Origin: Falsiroseomonas stagni DSM 19981
Lineage (GTDB): Bacteria; Pseudomonadota; Alphaproteobacteria; Acetobacterales; Acetobacteraceae
Length of the DNA stretch: 64,000 bases
NCBI RefSeq assembly: GCF_900114315.1
Contig: NZ_FOSQ01000009.1
Span: 62,001 to 126,000 of the forward strand
Direction: 5' to 3'
This document shows, piece by piece, positions 40,321-47,657 of the stretch (within the stretch, counting starts at the first letter, position 1; the number at the start of each line of letters is the position of its first letter). The translations under genes were made by a program, and so were the position numbers. The notes below the pieces were generated by a model. The model saw only the letters and a list, made by a program, of their open reading frames with translations, made no database searches and had not been told where the DNA came from.

Positions 40321-41525
40321 TGCTATCGGTTGAGGAAGCCCGGGCCCGAATCCTGGGCGGCCTCGCCCCCACCCCCGCCGAGGCGGTGGCCCTGCCGGAG
40401 GGCTGGGGCCGCGTCCTCGCCCGCCCCGTGATCGCGCGCCTGACCCAGCCGCCGGCCGATGTCTCCGCCATGGATGGCTATGCCGTCCGCGCCGCCGATG
40501 CGGTGCTGGACGCAAGGCTGGCCGTGGTGGGATCGGCCCCCGCCGGCCATCCCTATGCCGGCCGCGTCGGCCCCGGCCAGGCCGTCCGCATCTTCACCGG
40601 TGCCTTCATCCCTCAGGGCGCGGATGCCATCCTGCTGCAGGAGGACGCCGTCGCGGCGGATGGCGTGGTCGAGGTCCGGGAAGCCGTGCGCGCCGGCCGC
40701 TGGGTGCGTCGCCGCGGCCTCGACTTCGCCGAGGGCGAGGCGCTGATCGCCCCCGGCCGGCGCCTCACCGCCCGCGATGTCGGCCTGGCCGCCGCCGCGA
40801 ACCACCCCTGGCTGATGGTCCATCGCCGCCCGCGCATCGGCATCCTGGCCACGGGAGATGAGATTGCGCTCCCCGGCGATCCGATCCCCCCCGGCGGCAT
40901 CGTCAGCAGCAACGCCCATGCCATCGCCGCCATGGTCCGCGCCGGGGGCGGCGATCCCCTCGTGCTGCCGATCGCGCCCGATGACCGGGAAGCCATCGCC
41001 GCCACCGCCGCCGCGGCGCGCGCCTGCGACCTGCTGGTGACGACCGGCGGCGCCAGCGTGGGCGACCACGACCTGATCCAGACCGCGCTGGGGCAGGACG
41101 GCTTCGCGCTGGATTTCTGGAAGATCGCCATGCGGCCGGGCAAGCCGCTGATCTGGGGGCGGCTTGGCACCACCCCCGTGCTGGGCCTGCCGGGCAACCC
41201 GGTCTCCGCCATGGTCTGCGCCGTGCAGTTCCTGATGCCGGCCCTCGCCGTGCTGTCCGGCGAACCCGCCGCACCGCCCCCCACCATCCAGGCCCATGCC
41301 GGAAGCGCGCTGCCGGAGAACGACAAGCGTTTCGACCACCTCCGCGCCACCCTGTCCCGGGACCGCGATGGCCGCGTCGTGGCCACCCCCTTCCCGCAGC
41401 AGGACAGTTCCATGCTGAAGACCCTGGCGCGGGCGGAAGCCCTGATCCTGCGCGCCCCCTACGCCCCCGCCCTGCCCGAGGGCGCGGCGGTGGAGGCGAT
41501 TCCGCTGGATCGCCTCGGCCTCTGA
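40320..41525 (+). CDS. moeA: molybdopterin molybdenumtransferase
   Basis: 401 residues. Features: [92 protein letters not shown] and [20 protein letters not shown]. It inserts molybdenum into molybdopterin. It is translationally coupled to moaC. Followed by the lexA promoter region. Confidence 0.96.
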   Translation: MLSVEEARARILGGLAPTPAEAVALPEGWGRVLARPVIARLTQPPADVSAMDGYAVRAADAVLDARLAVVGSAPAGHPYAGRVGPGQAVRIFTGAFIPQGADAILLQEDAVAADGVVEVREAVRAGRWVRRRGLDFAEGEALIAPGRRLTARDVGLAAAANHPWLMVHRRPRIGILATGDEIALPGDPIPPGGIVSSNAHAIAAMVRAGGGDPLVLPIAPDDREAIAATAAAARACDLLVTTGGASVGDHDLIQTALGQDGFALDFWKIAMRPGKPLIWGRLGTTPVLGLPGNPVSAMVCAVQFLMPALAVLSGEPAAPPPTIQAHAGSALPENDKRFDHLRATLSRDRDGRVVATPFPQQDSSMLKTLARAEALILRAPYAPALPEGAAVEAIPLDRLGL

Positions 41526-41618
41526 TTCGCGCGGATTCACGCGTTTTCCACTGGTCAAGAATCTCGATTCAGCCCAGGTTTTTCCTGGGTCTGTGGAAAA
41601 CATTTGACGACGCCGCAG

Positions 41619-41633
41619 GAACCTACATAGAAC
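41619..41633 (+). promoter_or_regulatory. LexA-binding SOS box of lexA, with overlapping promoter
   Basis: GAAC-CTACATA-GAAC matches the alphaproteobacterial LexA site (GTTC-N7-GTTC on the other strand) exactly. A TTGACG -35-like element at 41604-41609 and CATAGA at 41626-41631 (16-bp spacer) place the box over the -10 region, so LexA would block transcription. It ends 87 bp before the lexA ATG. This predicts autoregulation. Confidence 0.85.
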
Positions 41634-41719
41634 ATCCACGTCGGTTGCTTGTTTGTTCGGGGCGAAGGCGCCCCCACCCCTTCGGAACACCCCAGGGGGA
41701 ACCGGCAGTGGAGAAACCC

Positions 41720-42457
41720 ATGCTCACGCGCAAGCAGCACGAATTGCTGATGTTCATCGACCGGCACCTGCGCGCCACCGGCTTCTCCCCGTCCTTCGAG
41801 GAGATGAAGGAGGCCCTTCGCCTCAAGTCGAAGTCGGGGATCCACCGCCTGATCACGGCGCTGGAGGAACGGGGCTTCCTGAAGCGCCGCGCGCATCGCG
41901 CCCGCGCGCTGGAAGTGCTGCGCCTGCCGGAGAACGTCTCGCCCCGCAGGGCCGATCCCGCGCCCGTCGCCACGCCGGCGGCGCCCCCCGCCGCCCCGGC
42001 CTTCACGCCCAATGTCATCCGCGGCAATTTCGCGCCCGGCCTGGCCGGCGTGCAGAAGACGGCGAATGACGCGACGGCGGTATCGCTGCCCCTCTATGGC
42101 CGCATCGCCGCCGGCATGCCGATCGAGGCTCTGCGCGACTCCACCGCGATGGTGGAAGTCCCGGCCGCCCTGCTGGCGGGTGGCGAGCACTACGCGCTGG
42201 AAGTCGCCGGTGATTCGATGATGGAGGCCGGAATCCTCGATGGCGACACCGTCATCATCCGCCGCGGCGACACGGCGGAGAACGGATCCATCGTCGTGGC
42301 GCTGGTGGATGAGGCGGAGGTGACGCTGAAGCGTCTGCGCCGCCGCGGCAACTCCGTCGCCCTGGAACCCGCCAACCGCGCCTATGAGACGCGGATCTTC
42401 GGACCCGACCGGGTCCGCGTGCAGGGCCGCCTGATCGGCCTGCTGCGCAAGTACTGA
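41720..42457 (+). CDS. lexA: LexA SOS repressor
   Basis: 245 residues. The winged-helix DNA-binding part is 1-65 ([56 protein letters not shown]). An Ala/Pro linker follows, then the S24 peptidase part with autocleavage site A131-G132 (GRIAAGMP), catalytic S166 in [13 protein letters not shown] and K204 in VTLKRL. On RecA activation it cleaves itself and derepresses DNA repair genes. A GTG 4 codons upstream is possible. The consensus SOS box lies upstream. Confidence 0.97.
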   Translation: MLTRKQHELLMFIDRHLRATGFSPSFEEMKEALRLKSKSGIHRLITALEERGFLKRRAHRARALEVLRLPENVSPRRADPAPVATPAAPPAAPAFTPNVIRGNFAPGLAGVQKTANDATAVSLPLYGRIAAGMPIEALRDSTAMVEVPAALLAGGEHYALEVAGDSMMEAGILDGDTVIIRRGDTAENGSIVVALVDEAEVTLKRLRRRGNSVALEPANRAYETRIFGPDRVRVQGRLIGLLRKY

Positions 42458-42466
42458 AGCACCGAT

Positions 42467-42488
42467 GGCCCGGCCGGAAGGCCGGGCC
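42467..42488. terminator. probable bidirectional terminator after lexA
   Basis: GGCCCGGCC and GGCCGGGCC form a perfect 9-bp stem around a GGAA loop, between the stops of lexA (+) and the small membrane gene (-). There is no U-run. Confidence 0.5.
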
Positions 42489-42496
42489 GCCCCGCC

Positions 42497-42652
42497 TCAG
42501 TAGGGGTCCCATTCCGATTGGCGCTGCTCCCGCCACGCATGCAGGCGCTGCCAGGCCGTGAGCGCACCAGCGCCGGCCAGCAGCCCCATGGCAACGAGGC
42601 CGAAATCCATGAGCGCCGGATAGGACGCGATGGTCGCGATCATGTCCTTCAT
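42497..42652 (-). CDS. 51-residue single-span membrane protein
   Basis: It reads MKDMIATIASYPALMDFGLV, then AMGLLAGAGALTAWQRLHAW and a charged C-terminus REQRQSEWDPY. One membrane helix with a cytoplasmic, charged tail is likely. AAGGGA precedes the first ATG and AAGG also precedes an ATG three codons later, so either may be the start. It lies between lexA (convergent) and comEC (about 95 bp downstream on the same strand). Function unknown. Confidence 0.6.
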   Translation of the reverse strand: MKDMIATIASYPALMDFGLVAMGLLAGAGALTAWQRLHAWREQRQSEWDPY

Positions 42653-42747
42653 TCCCTTGTTTCCTGCCCCGTTAATCTAGGTCGCAAGGTCTTAAGGGAG
42701 GGTAACTGCCACCGTTCCATCCGATGGCGGCGTGTTGATGGGGACGG

Positions 42748-44949
42748 TCAATGGCCGCCGGGGTCGACCGGCGCCAGCGGCAGCGCCTCCACCCGGCCCG
42801 GCAGCGGCACCGGCGGCACCCAGGGCCGGTCACCCCGCCAGGCCCGGTCCGACACCACAAGCGCCCCCGCCTGGCCCAGCCAGGCCGCCTGCGCACCATC
42901 CCGCCACATCGCGAAGCGGTCGATCGTCTCGCCCTGGCCACAGCGCGGGCGTATCGGCTCCAGCGCCAGGATCAGCGCCGCCCGGCCGCAGGCGGCCGCC
43001 AGCGCGGCGGGGTCCGGCGGGTCCGCCCGGCGGCCCCGCGCCGGCGGCGGACTGCGCAGCAGCACCGCCTCCCCTGCCCCCGGATGCGGGCGGAACCGAC
43101 AGGCGGCGGGCGTGCAGGCGATGGCGCCGCCCGCGACCTCCCCGGTCTCCGGCAAGGGGCTGGCCGCCGTCACGCCCAGCGCCCGCAGCATCGAATCCCG
43201 CGTGAAATTGCTCGCGCCGGGCAGGCGATGCAGGAACACCCCCTCCGCCGTGCGCAGCGCCACGATCCGGGCATCCGGGGAGACCAGCACATCCGGCGCC
43301 GGCGTCACCTGCCCCGCGGCCAGCCCCGCCACCACCACCGGCACCCCCAGCAGCCGCAGCCATCCCCGCCACAGGCACAGCCAGCAGAAGCCGAAGCTGG
43401 CCAGCCCCAGGCCCCATCCCGGTAGCGGCACCATCACCGGCGCCGCATCCGGCCAGGCCGCGACCGCCCGCGCCACCCACAGGATCCCCTCCGTCCCCCA
43501 GCCCATCACCGCCAGCGGCCAGGCTTCCAGCCCGAAGGGCAGCGCCAGCATCGCCGCCAGCCCCGCCGGCATGACCAGCAGCGAGGTCAGCGGCACCGCC
43601 ACCGCATTGGCCGCGATGCCATAGACCTGCAGCCGGCCGAAATGGTGCAGCCCGAAAGGCGCCGTCGCCGCGCCGGCCAGGGCGGAGGTCGCGACCAGCC
43701 CCAGCACCACCAGCGCCACCCGCCGCCAGGCCCGCGGGCCCGAAACGCCCCCCGCGCGGAAGGCCGCGATCGGCCCGCGCAGCGCCTCATGCCCCGCAAC
43801 CAGCGCCAGCACCGCGGCGAAGGACATCTGGAAGGACGGCCCCACCACCTCGGCCGGCGCCACCAGCAGCACCGCCGCGGCCGCCACCGCCAGCACGCGC
43901 ACGGACAGTACCCGCCGCCCCGCCAGCATCGCCACCGTCATCAGCGCCGCCATGCCGAGGCATCGCTGCATCGGCACCTGCGATCCCGTCAGCAGCATGT
44001 AGAAGGCGCCTGCCGCCAGCGCGACCAGCGCCGCCACCGGCTTGGCTGGCACCCGCAGCGCCAGCCAGGGCACCAGCGCGATCGCGCCCCGCAACAGCCC
44101 GAAGACCAGCCCGATGACGATCGCCATGTGCAGGCCGGAGACGGAAAGCAGATGCGCCAGCCCGGAATCGCGCATGGCCTGCATGGCGGGCTCCGGGATC
44201 GCGCTCTGCGTCCCCGTCAGCAGCGCCGCCGCCACCGGCCCCGCGGCGCCGGGAATCGCCGCCGCCACCCGCTGGTCCAGCCAGGCGCGCAGCCCGGCCA
44301 GCAGCGGCTCCTCCGCCCCCCGCTCCACCACGACCGGCCCCAGCGCGAAGCCGGACCCGCCCAGGCCGCTGAAGAAGGCCGCCCGCTGGAAATCCCACCC
44401 GCCCGGCACCGCCGGCATCCCCGGCTGGCGGATCAGCGCCCGCAGGCTGACGACATCACCCGGCAGGGGCCGCGCCGGATCATCCGCGCGCAGCCGCACC
44501 CGGATGGTCCGCGGCAGCGCCGCCCCCTCCCCGATCCGGGCCTGCTCCAGCACCAGCCGCCGCCCTTCCGGCAGGGGCTGCACCTCCGCCACCACGCCGG
44601 AGAGCTGGACCGCGCCGAAAGGCAGGACCAGCGGCGGCGGCATCCGCGCGGCATGCCAGCCCGCCACGCCGAGACCCAGCAGGAAGGCCGCCAGCAACCC
44701 CAGCGCCCAGCCCGGCAGCAGCCAGCGCCGCGCCAGCCAGAAGGCCAGCCCGGCCAGCGGCAGGGCGACCCAGAGCGGCTGCCAGGCCGGCTCCCCGGCC
44801 AGGCCCAGGTAGTGCAGCACCCCCGCCCCCAGCGCCACCGCCAGCCAGGGCGCGAAGCGCCCCTGCTGCCGGGCGAGCACCGCCGACGCCCCCGCCCGGA
44901 TGCGCGCGGAAACGCCGATCCGCTCGGCGGGGAGCAGGGCCAGGGACAT
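42748..44949 (-). CDS. comEC: ComEC/Rec2-family DNA-uptake channel
   Basis: 733 residues. N-terminal membrane helices and a soluble OB-like DUF4131 part (LSGVVAEVQPLPEGRRLVLE, VRLRADDPARPLPGDVVSL) precede the Competence domain: LLTGTQSAIPEPAMQAMRDS, GLAHLLSVSGLHMAIVIGLV, MLLTGSQVPMQRCLGMAALM and PSFQMSFAAVLALVAGHEAL. The C-terminus (about 560-733) is soluble but lacks the full metallo-beta-lactamase HxHxDH signature. It would carry single-stranded DNA across the inner membrane. It sits near lexA, as in relatives. Confidence 0.9.
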   Translation of the reverse strand: MSLALLPAERIGVSARIRAGASAVLARQQGRFAPWLAVALGAGVLHYLGLAGEPAWQPLWVALPLAGLAFWLARRWLLPGWALGLLAAFLLGLGVAGWHAARMPPPLVLPFGAVQLSGVVAEVQPLPEGRRLVLEQARIGEGAALPRTIRVRLRADDPARPLPGDVVSLRALIRQPGMPAVPGGWDFQRAAFFSGLGGSGFALGPVVVERGAEEPLLAGLRAWLDQRVAAAIPGAAGPVAAALLTGTQSAIPEPAMQAMRDSGLAHLLSVSGLHMAIVIGLVFGLLRGAIALVPWLALRVPAKPVAALVALAAGAFYMLLTGSQVPMQRCLGMAALMTVAMLAGRRVLSVRVLAVAAAAVLLVAPAEVVGPSFQMSFAAVLALVAGHEALRGPIAAFRAGGVSGPRAWRRVALVVLGLVATSALAGAATAPFGLHHFGRLQVYGIAANAVAVPLTSLLVMPAGLAAMLALPFGLEAWPLAVMGWGTEGILWVARAVAAWPDAAPVMVPLPGWGLGLASFGFCWLCLWRGWLRLLGVPVVVAGLAAGQVTPAPDVLVSPDARIVALRTAEGVFLHRLPGASNFTRDSMLRALGVTAASPLPETGEVAGGAIACTPAACRFRPHPGAGEAVLLRSPPPARGRRADPPDPAALAAACGRAALILALEPIRPRCGQGETIDRFAMWRDGAQAAWLGQAGALVVSDRAWRGDRPWVPPVPLPGRVEALPLAPVDPGGH

Positions 44950-44997
44950 GTCGCGGGATCGTCGTCATTTCCCGCCCAACATTCAACCTGAAGCTGA

Positions 44998-45122
44998 GAG
45001 ATCGCTTGAGGATGCCGGCGGCTGAGGATCCGCGAGGGATTTTCCGGTCCTGCAAGCCGGCCAACGCGGCAGGGGCGGAAAAGACCCGAGGAGCCGACCC
45101 GACGGTGTGCTCAAGCGGTCTC
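44998..45122. ncRNA. candidate structured RNA between rlpA and comEC (strand unknown)
   Basis: A 125-bp element is closed by a 13-bp stem, GAGATCGCTTGAG (44998-45010) with CTCAAGCGGTCTC (45110-45122), one G-U wobble. Inside lie a stem TTTTCCG (45040-45046)/CGGAAAA (45076-45082) extended by GGG/CCC, and a top stem CCTGC (45049-45053)/GCAGG (45069-45073). Weak pairings fill the middle. The rod shape with a large inner bubble recalls 6S RNA, but the length is short and no known core sequence is seen. There is no U-tail. It could instead be an untranslated leader of comEC. Confidence 0.4.
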
Positions 45123-45126
45123 CAAA

Positions 45127-45552
45127 CTACTCCTCCCGCCCCGCATTCGCCTGGCGGCCGATGGGGCGGACCTCCACCGGCGCCGTCCCGCTTTCCCGCA
45201 TGCCGAGTTCATCGGCCGTGCGCGGCGACACATCGATGATCCGCCCGCGGACATAGGGGCCGCGATCCTCGATCACGACCGTGCGGCTCTCCCCGTTCCG
45301 CAGATTCGTCACCTCCGCCACCGTGCCGAGCGGCAGGGTGCGGTGGGCGGCGGAGTTGGAGCCGGGATCGAAGGGCTCCCCATTCGCCATGGGCCGGCCG
45401 GTGAAGCGATCGGGGTGGTAGAAGGAGGCCTCGCCACGCTGAGCCTCGGCACGCGATTCGGTCGCCACCGCCCGGCCCGGCGCCACCGGCCCCGTCGCCC
45501 CACAGGCCGCGAGCGCCAGCGCCGCCATCATCGCCATCCGCGTCTTTCGCAT
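45127..45552 (-). CDS. rlpA: RlpA-like septal lytic transglycosylase (DPBB domain lipoprotein)
   Basis: 141 residues. Lipoprotein signal MRKTRMAMMAALALAACGAT with C17. The double-psi beta-barrel shows GEASFYHPDRFTGRPMANGE, FDPGSNSAAHRTLPLGTVAE, VTNLRNGESRTVVIEDRGPY and VRGRIIDVSPRTADELGM; the catalytic Asp and the AHRTLPLGT loop are present. It lacks the SPOR domain of longer RlpA proteins, so localisation to the septum may differ. It probably cleaves denuded glycan strands. Confidence 0.88.
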   Translation of the reverse strand: MRKTRMAMMAALALAACGATGPVAPGRAVATESRAEAQRGEASFYHPDRFTGRPMANGEPFDPGSNSAAHRTLPLGTVAEVTNLRNGESRTVVIEDRGPYVRGRIIDVSPRTADELGMRESGTAPVEVRPIGRQANAGREE

Positions 45553-45629
45553 CCCGCTCTCCTCCTGTTCGCCGTGCCCCCCGCCACGGTGTTCCGCCTG
45601 ATCGGCGGGCAGGCGACGTGGCTGGGGGC

Positions 45630-46394
45630 TCAGGGTTGCCGGGCGCTCACGACATGGTGGGCCAGGCCACGGCCGGCGGGCGCGATCCGTTCGGATTCGA
45701 CCAGCGCGGCGGCGATGGATAGGAAGAAGGCCTCCCTGCCCTCGACGCCCCTCGCGATGCCGTCCAGGTCCATCCCGGTCAGCGCCGCCAGCGCCGTGGC
45801 GCCCCCCGCCCCCGGCAGGGCCGTGACCAGGCCCTGCAGCCGGCCCTCCGCATCCAGCGCCGGGCCGCCGGAATAGCCCATCAGCGCGCCGATCCGGGCC
45901 GTGAACCCCTCGCCACGCCCCGGCATCACGGCGGAAGGCCGCGTCACCACCCCCACCGCCATGGCCGGCCCGACGGAAGGCGCGCCAAGCGCCCAGAGGC
46001 GCTGGCCGGCCACCGGCGCCTGCCGCGCCACCGGCACCGGTTCGAAGACGCCCTCCGGCACCGCCAGCACGGCCAGATCCATCACCGCGCTGCGCGCCAG
46101 CACCCTTGCCGGCGCCCGCCCCACCCCATCGCCGCGCCGGGCCTCGACCACCGCCACGCCATCGGGCAGCAGATGGGCGCTGGTCAGCAGGCGCCCCGGC
46201 GCCACGGCCACGGCGGAACCGAGCGGCGCGCCATGGCTCGACAACGCCGCAAAGCCCCAGGCGGCCACGGCCGCGGCCGGCGTGGCCCGCGCCTCCTCCG
46301 CCGGCAGGCGGGCACAGCCGGCCAGGAACAGCAGCAGGCATGACGCGAGCCATGGTGCCAGCCAGGCCAGGCGCGACGGCGGGGCGACTCGCAT
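45630..46394 (-). CDS. trypsin-like serine protease lipoprotein
   Basis: 254 residues from the ATG at 46394. A lipoprotein signal ends at LLLFLAGC with C27. The S1 protease triad is H74 in LLTSAHLL, D106 in SAVMDLAVLAV and S175 in MGYSGGPALD. The PDZ domain of Deg proteins is absent. It is probably an envelope protease anchored in a membrane. It lies 77 bp upstream of rlpA on the same strand, so the two may be cotranscribed and act on the cell wall or envelope. Confidence 0.85.
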   Translation of the reverse strand: MRVAPPSRLAWLAPWLASCLLLFLAGCARLPAEEARATPAAAVAAWGFAALSSHGAPLGSAVAVAPGRLLTSAHLLPDGVAVVEARRGDGVGRAPARVLARSAVMDLAVLAVPEGVFEPVPVARQAPVAGQRLWALGAPSVGPAMAVGVVTRPSAVMPGRGEGFTARIGALMGYSGGPALDAEGRLQGLVTALPGAGGATALAALTGMDLDGIARGVEGREAFFLSIAAALVESERIAPAGRGLAHHVVSARQP

Positions 46395-46589
46395 CCTCGG
46401 GGTTCCGGTCAGTAGCCCCCGGGTTGTGCGACACACAGGTTAACCCGCCGTGTGGTTGGAAGAAGCCCGCCAACCCCCATTGGCAACTTACATCAGGATA
46501 ACATCGCAAGTAGCTGATTACGAACGATCGTCAGGGATCGTATCGCTTCCATCCTTCCAAATCGCTTGACCGCGACCACCTCGGGGTCG

Positions 46590-46604
46590 GAACATAGCAA
46601 GAAC
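46590..46604 (+). promoter_or_regulatory. LexA-binding SOS box of imuA
   Basis: GAAC-ATAGCAA-GAAC fits the same LexA site as in front of lexA (GAAC-N7-GAAC). It ends 4 bp before the imuA ATG; a TTGACC at 46565-46570 may be the -35. The very short distance to the start codon suggests that bound LexA blocks initiation and that the transcript is nearly leaderless. Confidence 0.8.
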
Positions 46605-46608
46605 AGCC

Positions 46609-47400
46609 ATGGCCCCCGATATCCTTCCCCCCCTCGCCGCGAACGCCCCGCCGGACGGCATCCCCACGGATCCCCTCCCCATGGACCGGCCCGCCCTGAT
46701 GGCCGCGCTCCGCGCCCGCATCGGCCGGCTCGAACGCGGCGGCGCCGCGGCCGCCCTCGCCCGCGCCGAGGCCGGCACCATCCCCCTCGCCGATTCCATC
46801 GACGCCACCCTGCCCGATGGCGGCCTGGCCCGCGCCGGGCTGCATGAGATCCTGGCCGCCGAACCGGGCGCCGCCACCGGCTTCGCCAGCCTCATCCTGG
46901 GCCGCGCCAACGGCCCCGTGCTCTGGATCGGACCGGACCCGGATGCCTGGCCCTCCGGCCTCGCCCGCTACGGACTCTCCCCGGCCAACCTCGTCATGGT
47001 CCGCGCCCCCCGCCCCGCCGACGCCCTCTGGGCCATGGAGGAAGCCCTGCGCTGCCCCGCCATCGCCGGCGCCCTGCTGACCCTCTCGGACATCGACCTC
47101 ACCGCCGCCCGCCGCCTCCAGCTCGCCGCCGAAGCCGGCGGCGCGCTCGGCCTCCTGCTCCGCCCGGATACCGAGGAACCAGGCCCCTCCGCCGCCCTCA
47201 CCCGCTGGCGCGTCAACGCCCTGCCCGGCCTCGGCGGCACCCAGCACAACCTCGGCGACCCGCGCTGGTCCCTCGACCTGCTGCGCTGCCGCAGCGGCCA
47301 ACCCCGCACCTGGACCGCCACCTGGCGCACCACCCTCGACCGACTGGACACCGAAGGGGACACAACCCCGATGCCGGCGACAAGGCGACGGCGGGCTTAG
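46609..47400 (+). CDS. imuA: ImuA-like SOS mutagenesis protein
   Basis: 263 residues. A RecA-like fold with degenerate P-loop: LARAGLHEILAAEPGAATGF, ANGPVLWIGPDPDAWPSGLA, GALLTLSDIDLTAARRLQLA, ALGLLLRPDTEEPGPSAALT and the C-terminal RWSLDLLRCRSGQP match the alphaproteobacterial ImuA family. The partner genes imuB and dnaE2 usually follow in one operon; here glmS lies immediately downstream on the other strand. The SOS box directly before the ATG supports the identity. Function: accessory to translesion synthesis and induced mutagenesis. Confidence 0.82.
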   Translation: MAPDILPPLAANAPPDGIPTDPLPMDRPALMAALRARIGRLERGGAAAALARAEAGTIPLADSIDATLPDGGLARAGLHEILAAEPGAATGFASLILGRANGPVLWIGPDPDAWPSGLARYGLSPANLVMVRAPRPADALWAMEEALRCPAIAGALLTLSDIDLTAARRLQLAAEAGGALGLLLRPDTEEPGPSAALTRWRVNALPGLGGTQHNLGDPRWSLDLLRCRSGQPRTWTATWRTTLDRLDTEGDTTPMPATRRRRA

Positions 47401-47657
47401 CGGGGCACGTGTTGCGCCGGTGATTCACGAGGGGGCGTTGCCCCCTCGTGCTCCCCCACCAGGGTCCAACGGGACCCTGGACCGCGAGCAATGGGGTGGG
47501 GAAAGAGGGGGCCGGAGTGACCGTGAAACGGGTGCGCCGGCCCCCTCTTTCCCCACCCCATCCTCTGGTTTCCAAAGGCCCGCTGGCCTTTGGTGGGGAG
47601 GGTCCGGGAGGGGCAAAGCCCCTCCTGGAAGCAACGAGCGCAACACGCCCCCCGCTA
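47398..47657. repeat. 260-bp near-palindrome between convergent imuA and glmS
   Basis: The ends are inverted repeats: TAGCGGGGCACGTGTTGCGC (47398-47417) and its complement at 47638-47657, 18 of 20 matching, each including the stop codon of the adjoining gene. Between them are five hairpins: 47426-47450 (11-bp stem), 47459-47480 (9-bp stem), 47492-47560 (24-bp perfect arms around a 21-nt loop), 47572-47593 (9-bp stem) and 47607-47625 (8-bp stem). The two halves have the same order of hairpins read inward, as if one element had been copied in opposite orientation. It may terminate both transcripts. Confidence 0.85.

Noticed and set aside
41574-41589. CCCAGG-TTTT-CCTGGG hairpin after moeA as a terminator
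   Set aside because: The stem is only 6 bp with no U-run and lies next to the lexA promoter; too weak to call.
44998-45122. 4.5S (SRP) RNA
   Set aside because: The conserved GUCCGGAAGGAAGCA core is absent, so only an unassigned structured RNA is proposed.
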